DNA of 5,150 nt from JAJBWD01 sp041670885 (GCA_041670885.1 JBAXYJ010000200.1:1-5150); one strand, 5' to 3'; shown: positions 1 to 5,150, numbered from the stretch's first letter. The notes: generated by a model from the sequence alone, not told the origin. Program-made: numbers and translations.

Positions 1-164
1 AGATTTTATCTGATAATTTTGGTACTGAGGAATATGGAGTTGGGCTAAGAAAAACAGATACTGAGCTTTTAAGCAGAATAAATGAAGCCCTGGATGCAAT
101 GAAAAAAGATGGAGCCAGCTCTAAAATATCTGTTAAATGGTTTGGAGAAGATATAGTTAAATAG
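1..164 (+). CDS. Amino acid ABC transporter substrate-binding protein, C-terminal end (partial)
   Basis: This is the last 53 codons of a gene that begins before the window. The first complete codon is at position 3 and the stop is TAG at 162-164. The visible protein contains EEYGVGLRKTDTELLSRINE, then ALDAMKKDG, and ends WFGEDIVK. That is the classic C-terminus of family 3 periplasmic-type solute-binding proteins (SBP_bac_3): a 'YGIAxRK' strand, then a helix of the 'LxxxINxALxxLKxDG' type, then a 'KWFG' ending. Such proteins are membrane-anchored lipoproteins in Firmicutes and capture polar amino acids for the permease encoded 24 nt downstream. The N-terminal signal and ligand-contact residues are outside the window, so the substrate cannot be judged. 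The family call is secure from the motif order and the neighbours. Confidence 0.93.
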   Translation, partial: ILSDNFGTEEYGVGLRKTDTELLSRINEALDAMKKDGASSKISVKWFGEDIVK

Positions 165-173
165 TTAATTAAT

Positions 174-182
174 AAGAGGGAG
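174..182 (+). promoter_or_regulatory. Ribosome binding site of the permease gene
   Basis: AAGAGGGAG lies 6 nt before the ATG at 189 and supports that start. It is an imperfect GAGG-type Shine-Dalgarno sequence, weaker than the sites in front of the next two genes. Confidence 0.75.
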
Positions 183-188
183 ATTTAT

Positions 189-830
189 ATGAGATATGTA
201 ATTACATTAATGCCGTCAATGCTTCAAGGTCTTTTTACCACCTTTAATATATTTTTAATAACATTGCTGCTTTCTATTCCCCTTGGAATATTGGCAGCTC
301 ACTCCAGACTGTCCAAAATAAAGCCTATTGCCAAATTCACAGAGTTTTACATATTAATTATGAGGGGTACCCCGCTGCTCCTCCAGATTGTATTTGTATT
401 TTTCGGTCTCCCTCTTATTGGAATTACCTTTAACAGATACTCAGCCTCCATATTTGCCTTTGTATTAAACTATGGAGCTTATTTTGGAGAAATTTTCAGA
501 AGCGGGATAGAGTCAGTCGATAAAGGCCAGTATGAAGCAGCCCTGGTTCTTTCACTTAAGCCTTATAAAACCTTTATCAGAATTATCCTGCCCCAGACTA
601 TTAAAAGAGTTCTTCCTGCTGCGGCAAATGAGGTAATAACACTTGTTAAGGATACTTCTCTTGTTTATATAGTAGGATTGGGAGAGCTGCTCAGAGCCGG
701 TAAAATAGCTTCCAACAGAGATGCTTCTCTAATTCCTCTAACCCTTGTTGCTTTGTTCTACCTGATTTTAACAGGACTGCTTACAAAAATTTTTATGAAC
801 TTAGAAAAAAGATATTCATATTATTTATAG
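189..830 (+). CDS. Polar amino acid ABC transporter permease (HisM/GlnP type)
   Basis: This 213-residue inner-membrane protein forms the channel of an amino acid importer, probably as a homodimer because only one permease gene is seen between the binding protein and the ATPase. Hydrophobic segments are visible near residues 13-36, 55-80, 85-103, 140-165 and 180-202, the usual five-helix pattern. Family signatures are MRGTPLLLQI (58-67), NYGAYFGEIFRSGI (94-107) and the cytoplasmic EAA loop at 116-135, which docks onto the ATPase and ends in IILP. The loop is atypical: the near-invariant glycine six residues after the E is Ser122. Length fits the family (about 210-230). The ATG is preceded by a GAGG-type site. 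The stop codon TAG at 828-830 overlaps the next gene's Shine-Dalgarno sequence, suggesting coupled translation. The exact amino acid substrate cannot be read from the permease. Confidence 0.96.
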   Translation: MRYVITLMPSMLQGLFTTFNIFLITLLLSIPLGILAAHSRLSKIKPIAKFTEFYILIMRGTPLLLQIVFVFFGLPLIGITFNRYSASIFAFVLNYGAYFGEIFRSGIESVDKGQYEAALVLSLKPYKTFIRIILPQTIKRVLPAAANEVITLVKDTSLVYIVGLGELLRAGKIASNRDASLIPLTLVALFYLILTGLLTKIFMNLEKRYSYYL

Positions 831-836
831 GAGGAA
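829..836 (+). promoter_or_regulatory. Strong ribosome binding site of the ATPase gene, overlapping the permease stop
   Basis: AGGAGGAA is a near-perfect Shine-Dalgarno sequence 6 nt before the ATG at 843. Its first two bases are the last two of the permease TAG stop, an arrangement typical of translationally coupled operon genes. Confidence 0.85.
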
Positions 837-842
837 ATTAGT

Positions 843-1583
843 ATGCTTGAAATTAAAGATTTATATAAAAGCTTTAAAGAAGTTCCAGTACTTAAGGGCA
901 TAAGCTTCACAGCAGAAAAGGGTGATATTTTAGGTATTTTAGGATCCTCCGGGGTTGGAAAGACTACCCTGCTGCGCTGTATAAATAATCTGGAAAAATG
1001 CGACAGAGGAACTATAAAAATAACGGGGGAATTTTTGTGCAGAGATATTAATGAAAAAAGCATGTACTCATCAAAGAAAGAAATTTTAGAAATAAGAAAA
1101 AAGCTGGGACTTGTATTTCAGAGCTTTAACCTGTTTCCTCATATGAGCGTACTTGAAAATGTAATTGAAGCTCCGGTAAATGCATTCAACATGAATAAAG
1201 AAGAGGCTGCAAAAAACGCCAGAGCTGTTCTAAAAAGCCTGAACCTTCTTGAAAAAGCAGACTCATACCCATATCAGCTTTCAGGAGGTCAAAAGCAAAG
1301 AGCAGCTATAACAAGGGCTTTAGTATTAAATCCTGATATTCTTTGTTTTGATGAGCCAACCTCCGCATTAGACCCGGAGCTTAGAGAAGGAGTTGCAAGA
1401 ATCATTCAGGATATATCTGAAAACAGAGTAATCCTTCTTATAACCCATGATGTCAGCTTTGCAAAAAGAGTATGCAGCAGAATAATATTTATAGATAATG
1501 GTGAAATAATTGAGGACAGACTAAAGGATGACTTTTTTACTAATCCATTAGAGGATAAAAGCAAAAACTTTATTAATGCATAA
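843..1583 (+). CDS. Amino acid ABC transporter ATP-binding protein (GlnQ/HisP type)
   Basis: This 246-residue cytoplasmic ATPase powers the importer encoded just upstream. All nucleotide-binding elements are intact: Walker A GSSGVGKTT (34-42, Lys40), Q-loop VFQSFNLFPHMSVLENV (91-107, Gln93), signature LSGGQKQR (146-153), Walker B ILCFDEP (166-172, catalytic Glu171), D-loop SALD (174-177) and switch His202 in LLITHD. The phrase FQSFNLFPHMSVLENV followed by EAP is characteristic of polar amino acid (PAAT family) ATPases. The usual 'GTS' start of Walker A in this family is GSS here, a mild change. The protein ends near INA without an added regulatory domain, and the length is normal (about 240-255). 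It starts 12 nt after the permease stop. The gene to the right, 60 nt away, is not a transporter component. Confidence 0.97.
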   Translation: MLEIKDLYKSFKEVPVLKGISFTAEKGDILGILGSSGVGKTTLLRCINNLEKCDRGTIKITGEFLCRDINEKSMYSSKKEILEIRKKLGLVFQSFNLFPHMSVLENVIEAPVNAFNMNKEEAAKNARAVLKSLNLLEKADSYPYQLSGGQKQRAAITRALVLNPDILCFDEPTSALDPELREGVARIIQDISENRVILLITHDVSFAKRVCSRIIFIDNGEIIEDRLKDDFFTNPLEDKSKNFINA

Positions 1584-1625
1584 AACTAAATATTGAGGCA
1601 ATAATAACTTTATACTATGTTTTGT

Positions 1626-1632
1626 AGGAGGT
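1626..1632 (+). promoter_or_regulatory. Ribosome binding site that fixes the azoreductase start at 1644
   Basis: AGGAGGT sits 11 nt before the ATG at 1644. An in-frame ATG at 1617 lies upstream of this site and would place the Shine-Dalgarno sequence inside the coding region, adding nine residues (MFCRRLQVI) not expected in the family. The start at 1644, giving MKKLLYISAN, is therefore preferred. Confidence 0.85.
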
Positions 1633-1643
1633 TACAGGTTATT

Positions 1644-2285
1644 ATGAAAAAGCTTTTATATATTTCTGCCAATTCTAAGCCTGAGGGCATGTCTGTAAGT
1701 AAAACGGCAGCAAGGGATTTTATTAGTAAATTCATTTTAAAGAATCCTGACTACCAGCTTATTGAACTAAACTTATACAGTGAAGATATCCCTGAGGTAA
1801 ACTACAGGTACTTTACCGGAAGAGCAGAGCTTGTTTCAGGCAGCGCTTATGATTCTTTATCTGAGCAGGATAAAAAAACGGTAGACAGGATTAATTTTCT
1901 TTGTGACCAGTTTTTAAGTGCTGATACTTATGTTATTTCTGCTCCTATGTGGAGTCTAAGCTTTCCATCTATACTAAAAAAATATATTGACTGCATTATA
2001 TTAAACAATAAAGTAATTAAAATATCAGAAGACCAGGTTATAGGTCTTTTAGATGATAAAGTAAGAAAGATGGTATACATTCAGTCCTCTGGAGGCGATT
2101 ATCCTAAGCTTCTTTCCTTTAAATTCAATCATGGAGTAAGCTATCTTCATGACATATTTAAATTTTTAGGTATTAAGGATTTTGAAAAAATATTAGTTGA
2201 GGGTGTGGATATGACTGACATAGGAAAAGAAGAGGCTCTTAAAAAAGCATATAAGGACATTGATAATCTTGTTGAAAAAATTTAG
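1644..2285 (+). CDS. azoR: FMN-dependent NADH:quinone oxidoreductase / azoreductase (AzoR family)
   Basis: From the ATG at 1644 this is a 213-residue flavodoxin-fold enzyme. AzoR enzymes are soluble FMN dimers that take two electrons from NAD(P)H to quinones or azo compounds by a ping-pong mechanism; the physiological role is usually quinone or redox-stress detoxification. Visible features are an N-terminal beta strand LLYISAN (4-10), serines at 17 and 19 where the family binds the FMN phosphate, APMWSLSFPSILKKYID (100-116, matching the family's 'PMYNFxxPxxLKxxID' FMN-contact segment), and QSSGGDY (147-153), matching the family's 'SxGG' loop. The later FLGI and EGVDM segments (about 175-190) and the EEALKKA helix are also typical. 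Length is normal. No terminator lies between it and the ABC operon, so read-through expression is plausible. The true substrate is unknown. A general NADPH-dependent FMN reductase is the main alternative. Confidence 0.85.
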   Translation: MKKLLYISANSKPEGMSVSKTAARDFISKFILKNPDYQLIELNLYSEDIPEVNYRYFTGRAELVSGSAYDSLSEQDKKTVDRINFLCDQFLSADTYVISAPMWSLSFPSILKKYIDCIILNNKVIKISEDQVIGLLDDKVRKMVYIQSSGGDYPKLLSFKFNHGVSYLHDIFKFLGIKDFEKILVEGVDMTDIGKEEALKKAYKDIDNLVEKI

Positions 2286-2308
2286 CAGCACATAGGTGCT
2301 GCTATTTT
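2283..2308 (+). terminator. Intrinsic terminator after the azoreductase gene
   Basis: The perfect 9-bp inverted repeat TAGCAGCAC / GTGCTGCTA (2283-2291 and 2296-2304) has a 4-nt ATAG loop and is followed by TTTT at 2305-2308. The first arm begins on the TAG stop codon itself. The stem is GC-rich against an AT-rich background, which makes the call firm, although the T-tract is short. Confidence 0.85.
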
Positions 2309-2345
2309 ATAAAGCATACTTAGAAGATAAGCAGTTGCACACGTA

Positions 2346-2374
2346 TTTACATTTTTACTATTTATTACTATAAT
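2346..2374 (+). promoter_or_regulatory. Sigma-A-type promoter for the metallophosphatase gene
   Basis: A -35 box TTTACA (2346-2351) and a perfect -10 box TATAAT (2369-2374) are separated by exactly 17 bp. Transcription would start near 2381, giving a leader of about 50 nt to the ATG at 2430. It lies directly downstream of the azoreductase terminator, so the next gene is an independent unit. Confidence 0.8.
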
Positions 2375-2418
2375 TTATATTGCAGTTTAAAAATGGACTG
2401 GCTATTTAAATTAAATTT

Positions 2419-2424
2419 AAGGAG
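2419..2424 (+). promoter_or_regulatory. Ribosome binding site of the metallophosphatase gene
   Basis: AAGGAG lies 5 nt before the ATG at 2430, a strong site that supports this start. The active-site motif begins only a few residues after it, leaving no room for a signal peptide. Confidence 0.8.
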
Positions 2425-2429
2425 AAAAA

Positions 2430-3809
2430 ATGCAGTTAAAAATACTTCATACAAATGATGTTCATAGCAATTTTGATAATTTTTCAAAAATAACTTCCAT
2501 AATAAATAAAGTTAAGGATGATAATACATTAATTTTAGATGCAGGTGATTTTACAGATTTTAAAAATATTGCACTTCAAGGTACAAAAGGACAAGCTGGA
2601 ACAGAGCTTTTAAATATAGCCGGATATGATGCTGCATCTATAGGGAACAATGAAACCTTTGCTCTTCTTCCCACACTGGAGTATATGGCTTCAAACTCAA
2701 AAGTTCCATATCTTAGCCTTAATCTTACTAAAGAAGATGGAAGCAGAATAAGCGGAGTAAACAGCAGTATAATAGTTGAAAAAGCCGGATTGAAAATACT
2801 CCTTATTGGTCTGTCACCTGATCTGGGACCCTTTAATTCTCTTTTAGAATTTCACTTAAAAGATTATAACGAAGCCATAAAAGAAGAACTTAATAAAAAT
2901 ATAGGAAAGTATGACTTAGTAATTTTAGTTGATCATATTGGAACAGAGAGAGATTTTAGTATTGCCCAGGAAATACCAGGTATTGACATTATAATATCAT
3001 CCCACGATCATAAGCTTTTTCAAAAAGCAAAGACAGTAAATGAAACTATAATAAACAGTGCAGGAGAATATGGAGAACATCTTGGATATATAATAGTAGA
3101 TTATAATGGTTCAGGACTGTCCCTGATAGATTCCGGAGTAATCAGCTCTAAAGATGAGCAGAAAAATGAACTTATACTGGCTTCTCTAAGAGAGAATAAT
3201 ATTATTGCAAGAAAGAATTTAAGTTCGCCTTTATATTTCATAGATAAATCCCTTACTCATGATAATATTGAAGAAAATCCTATATGCAATCTTATTGCGG
3301 ATGGTTTAAGGGATCTTCTGAAATGCGAAATCGGACTTATAAACGGAGGAATCTGTAACGGCGGAATTAAAGAAGGTCCGGTTACAGACCTTAAGCTTAT
3401 TGAAATATGCCCCTCCCCTCTTAATCCTTCATCCTTTAATATAAAGGGAAAAGATTTAAGACAGGCTTTAGAGGATTCCTTAGATGGCTCTAACTGCCTA
3501 AAGGAAGGAAAAGGTGCCGGCTTTAGAGGAAGGTTTGTAGGTAAGCTTCATTTATCAGGAGGAGAAATATACTATTCTGATGATAAAATTGAGAAGATAT
3601 TAATAAATGGTTCCCCTCTTGAAGATGAAAAATTATACAGCATAGCCTCCACTGATTATCTGCAAAGGGGAAGCGGCTATGAGAGCCTGAACAAAAATCT
3701 GGATACCAGCTATAGGGCTGAATATATAAGAGATATAATTAGAACATATGGAGAGATGCAAAATTTCAGGGACAATTCATTTATTGAAAGATGGAAAAAG
3801 ATAAAATAA
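2430..3809 (+). CDS. Cytoplasmic metallophosphatase / 5'-nucleotidase family protein (YunD-like)
   Basis: This 459-residue two-domain enzyme has the UshA/5'-nucleotidase architecture and is predicted to hydrolyse nucleotide or related phosphoesters with a bimetal centre. The N-terminal calcineurin-like domain shows LHTNDVH (6-12; Asp10, His12), DAGDFTD (37-43; Asp40), IGNNE (71-75; Asn73), DHIG (168-171; His169) and SSHDH (190-194; His192, His194). The C-terminal substrate domain (about 265-455) shows INGGICNGGIKEG, EICPSPLNP, and STDYLQRGSGY near the end. Two points differ from classical 5'-nucleotidases: GNNE replaces GNHD/GNHE, and there is no signal peptide or cell-wall anchor. From memory, both match the Bacillus YunD group (about 460 residues, GNNE, ICPHPINP-type motif). 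The arginine normally in the 'GGIR' substrate motif is Cys. The gene has its own promoter and terminator. The family is certain; the exact substrate is unknown. Confidence 0.92.
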   Translation: MQLKILHTNDVHSNFDNFSKITSIINKVKDDNTLILDAGDFTDFKNIALQGTKGQAGTELLNIAGYDAASIGNNETFALLPTLEYMASNSKVPYLSLNLTKEDGSRISGVNSSIIVEKAGLKILLIGLSPDLGPFNSLLEFHLKDYNEAIKEELNKNIGKYDLVILVDHIGTERDFSIAQEIPGIDIIISSHDHKLFQKAKTVNETIINSAGEYGEHLGYIIVDYNGSGLSLIDSGVISSKDEQKNELILASLRENNIIARKNLSSPLYFIDKSLTHDNIEENPICNLIADGLRDLLKCEIGLINGGICNGGIKEGPVTDLKLIEICPSPLNPSSFNIKGKDLRQALEDSLDGSNCLKEGKGAGFRGRFVGKLHLSGGEIYYSDDKIEKILINGSPLEDEKLYSIASTDYLQRGSGYESLNKNLDTSYRAEYIRDIIRTYGEMQNFRDNSFIERWKKIK

Positions 3810-3832
3810 AAAACTGCCAAGCGGCAGTTTTT
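3809..3832. terminator. Bidirectional intrinsic terminator between convergent genes
   Basis: A 10-bp perfect inverted repeat AAAAACTGCC / GGCAGTTTTT (3809-3818 and 3823-3832) encloses the loop AAGC. To the right there is ATTTTTTT (3833-3840) for + strand transcripts. To the left the sequence is A-rich, which gives a U-rich tail on the - strand. It lies between the + strand phosphatase stop (3807-3809) and the - strand asd stop (3831-3833) and overlaps both stop codons, so one hairpin can end both transcripts. Confidence 0.93.
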
Positions 3833-4916
3833 ATTTTTTTGTTATATATCCTTCTTTTGTTAAAAGCTCAGCTGTTAGAACAGCTCCTCCGGCCGCTCCC
3901 CTTAGGGTATTGTGGGATAAGCACACAAACTTATAATCAAAAAGAGTGTCCTCTCTAAGCCTTCCTGTAGTTATCCCCATTCCATTTTCGTAATTTCTGT
4001 CTATTTTAGTCTGAGGTCTATTATCCTCTCTAAAATATTTTATTGGTTTTTTAGGTGCAGATGGAAGCTCCAGCTCCTGAGGATAGCTTACATATTCATC
4101 CCATATCTTAATAATATCTTCCTTTTCAGGTTTATTATCAAAATTAACAAATACTGTTGACAAATGTCCATTTGCCACAGGAACTCTGATACATTGGGTA
4201 GTAATTACCGGTTTTTCAGCAATTTTAATCCTGCTGCCATCTATCTCTCCCCATATCTTAAGTGGCTCCTTCTCGCTTTTTTCCTCTTCTCCGGATATAA
4301 ACGGTATTACATTGTCTATCATTTCAGGCCAGGTTTCAAAGGTCTTTCCTGCTCCTGAAATTGCCTGATAAGTAGATACAACCATTTCCTTTATTCCATA
4401 TTTTTTAAGTGGACTTAAAGCCATTACATAGCTTTGTATGGAGCAATTAGGCTTAACAGCAATGAATCCTCTCTTTGTTCCTAATCTTTCTCTCTGCTTT
4501 TCTATTATCTTTATGTGTCCATAATTTGCCTCAGGCATAATCATAGGAACATCAGGGGTAAATCTATGAGCTGAGTTATTAGATACAACTGGGATTTCAG
4601 CCTTAGCATACCTTTCCTCTAATGCCTTAATCTCATCTTTTTTCATATCAACAGCGCAGAATAGGAAATCCACTTCTTGTTTTATCTTTTCAATATTTTC
4701 TGCATCAACTATAACCATCTTTTTAACGTAATCCGGCATAGCCTGATCTAATGCCCATCTATTATTTATTGCTTCCTCATAGGTCTTTCCTTTTGATCTA
4801 GAGCTGGCAATAAGAAGACTAACTTCAAACCATGGATGATTTTCTAATAATAAAACGAATCTTTGTCCAACCATTCCTGTAGCACCAACAATTCCCACCT
4901 TAAGCTTCTCTTTCAT
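3831..4916 (-). CDS. asd: Aspartate-semialdehyde dehydrogenase, long archaeal/fungal-like form
   Basis: The 361-residue enzyme catalyses NADPH-dependent reduction of aspartyl phosphate to aspartate semialdehyde, the branch point to lysine/diaminopimelate, threonine and methionine. It acts in the cytoplasm as a homodimer or tetramer. The N-terminal Rossmann motif is GIVGATGMVGQRF (8-20). SNNSAHRF (112-119) lies at the cofactor/substrate region. The catalytic cysteine is Cys158 in VKPNCSIQ. STYQAISGAG (181-190) follows, then EKEPLKIWGE (215-224), Arg244 and the general-base His251 in RVPVANGHLSTVFV. The 'HPWFEV' start, 'EKEPLKI' segment and length fit the asd_EA branch (TIGR00978-like) better than the classical short bacterial Asd. 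The start is fixed by GAGGTGA just upstream. No neighbouring lysine or threonine gene is visible, so it appears to be a single-gene unit. Confidence 0.96.
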   Translation of the reverse strand: MKEKLKVGIVGATGMVGQRFVLLLENHPWFEVSLLIASSRSKGKTYEEAINNRWALDQAMPDYVKKMVIVDAENIEKIKQEVDFLFCAVDMKKDEIKALEERYAKAEIPVVSNNSAHRFTPDVPMIMPEANYGHIKIIEKQRERLGTKRGFIAVKPNCSIQSYVMALSPLKKYGIKEMVVSTYQAISGAGKTFETWPEMIDNVIPFISGEEEKSEKEPLKIWGEIDGSRIKIAEKPVITTQCIRVPVANGHLSTVFVNFDNKPEKEDIIKIWDEYVSYPQELELPSAPKKPIKYFREDNRPQTKIDRNYENGMGITTGRLREDTLFDYKFVCLSHNTLRGAAGGAVLTAELLTKEGYITKK

Positions 4917-4920
4917 ACAA

Positions 4921-4927
4921 TCACCTC
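4921..4927 (-). promoter_or_regulatory. Ribosome binding site of asd
   Basis: Read on the - strand, GAGGTGA lies 4 nt before the ATG (4916-4914). It is a good Shine-Dalgarno match (AGGTGA core) and supports this start. Confidence 0.8.
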
Positions 4928-4944
4928 ATTTTTCTGTTTAATCT

Positions 4945-4973
4945 ATTTTATTAGTTAATAAGGAATTTTGCAA
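4945..4973 (-). promoter_or_regulatory. Sigma-A-type promoter for asd
   Basis: On the - strand, a -35 box TTGCAA (4973-4968) and a -10 box TAAAAT (4950-4945) are spaced exactly 17 bp apart. Transcription would start near 4938, leaving a leader of only about 20 nt before the ATG. A tandem AAATTTA pair (4997-5010) lies upstream, roughly at -60 to -72, a little too far for a standard UP element. The short leader leaves no room for a riboswitch or T-box downstream of this promoter. Confidence 0.7.
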
Positions 4974-5070
4974 TACATTTTTATGCAGAAGACTGAAAAT
5001 TTAAAATTTATTTTTAGTAAAAAGGTGGTTACTGTTCACACCCCAACCAGATAAATTTAAATAAAAAAAT

Positions 5071-5122
5071 AACAGACATCACCAATAAACCCTTTTCAAG
5101 AGCCTAATAAGTGGTGTCTGTT
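5071..5122. terminator. Long-loop inverted repeat, probable terminator of a leftward gene beyond the window
   Basis: AACAGACATCAC (5071-5082) pairs with GTGGTGTCTGTT (5111-5122) across a 28-nt loop. The 12 pairs include one U-G wobble in a + strand transcript; in a - strand transcript that position is an A/C mismatch. A - strand transcript would next run into ATTTTTTTATTT (5070-5059), a good U-tract. A + strand transcript meets only TTTT (5121-5124). With asd pointing left and nothing on the + strand entering here, the likeliest job is ending a leftward transcript from the right. The loop is longer than usual, so a mobile-element or RNA structure role is not excluded. Confidence 0.5.
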
Positions 5123-5150
5123 TTAGTATACTTCGCAGAGTGTCTTGTAT
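5079..5150 (-). CDS. Possible C-terminal end of a leftward gene (partial, unidentified)
   Basis: Read leftward from the window edge, one - strand frame stays open for 23 codons and stops at TGA (5081-5079). It encodes a basic, hydrophobic tail: QDTLRSILK followed by QTPLIRLLKRVYW. The other two - strand frames also close within this stretch. The composition is protein-like and a terminator-like hairpin overlaps its end, which would fit the end of a real gene. However, 23 codons is too short to prove coding and I recognise no family. The left arm of the hairpin would lie inside the coding sequence, 7-11 codons before the stop, which is unusual. Treat this as tentative. Confidence 0.3.
   Translation of the reverse strand: MQDTLRSILKQTPLIRLLKRVYW

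Noticed and set aside
821..1063. Minus-strand open frame of 80 codons
   Set aside because: It is entirely antisense to the ATPase gene (Walker A region), has no ribosome binding site and no family-like motifs.
1591..1603. Small hairpin TATTG-AGG-CAATA after the ATPase gene as a terminator
   Set aside because: The stem is only 5 bp and AT-rich, with a 3-nt loop and no following T-tract.
1593..1618. Promoter for the azoreductase gene (TTGAGG with TATACT or TACTAT)
   Set aside because: The spacing is 12 or 14 bp instead of 16-18, and the -35 match is poor.
2393..2450. Upstream mini-gene starting at the ATG at 2393 in the phosphatase leader
   Set aside because: It has no ribosome binding site and overlaps the main start in another frame; it is probably chance.
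4164..4358. Plus-strand open frame of 64 codons
   Set aside because: It lies fully antisense within asd, whose conserved residues are read on the other strand, and has no upstream Shine-Dalgarno sequence.
4917..5070. Lysine riboswitch or T-box leader before asd
   Set aside because: I see no T-box sequence or lysine-riboswitch-like core, and a good promoter lies too close to the start codon for one to fit.
5125..5132. Palindrome AGTATACT as an operator
   Set aside because: An 8-bp AT-rich palindrome is expected by chance in this composition and is not positioned at a recognisable promoter.

Overview
The window looks like a chromosomal segment of a low-GC Firmicute, most likely a Clostridium-like anaerobe. 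Base composition is strongly AT-rich, AGA is the dominant Arg codon, every full gene has a strong AGGAGG-type ribosome binding site, and compact intrinsic terminators abut or overlap stop codons. The genus-level assignment is inference. No phage, CRISPR, toxin-antitoxin, tRNA or rRNA genes are visible.

Layout. (1) 1-1583, + strand: a polar amino acid ABC importer in the order substrate-binding protein (C-terminal end only), permease, ATPase, with tight spacing, clearly one operon. (2) 1644-2285, + strand: an FMN-dependent, AzoR-type NADH oxidoreductase with its own ribosome binding site. No terminator and no convincing promoter separates it from the transporter, so it may be the last cistron of that operon. 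A strong hairpin terminator starts on its stop codon. (3) 2346-3809, + strand: a well-formed sigma-A promoter drives a single-gene unit for a cytoplasmic metallophosphatase/5'-nucleotidase of the YunD-like type. (4) 3809-3832: one hairpin serves as a bidirectional terminator between convergent genes. (5) 3831-4916, - strand: aspartate-semialdehyde dehydrogenase of the long, archaeal/fungal-like (asd_EA) branch, transcribed alone from a sigma-A promoter with a leader of only about 20 nt. (6) 4974-5150: AT-rich intergenic sequence, weak hairpins, then a 12-bp inverted repeat with a 28-nt loop. The repeat overlaps what may be the last 23 codons of a leftward gene lying mostly outside the window.

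How the genes relate. The importer brings in an amino acid, probably a polar one or cystine-like. Asd makes aspartate semialdehyde for lysine/diaminopimelate, threonine and methionine synthesis. The nucleotidase and azoreductase are general nucleotide-salvage and redox functions. Apart from the transporter operon, these are independent housekeeping units.

I found no convincing undescribed system. The points most worth a second look are the GNNE substitution in the phosphatase active site, the archaeal-like Asd with no leader riboswitch, the possible attachment of a flavoprotein to the transporter operon, and the unexplained inverted repeat at the right edge.
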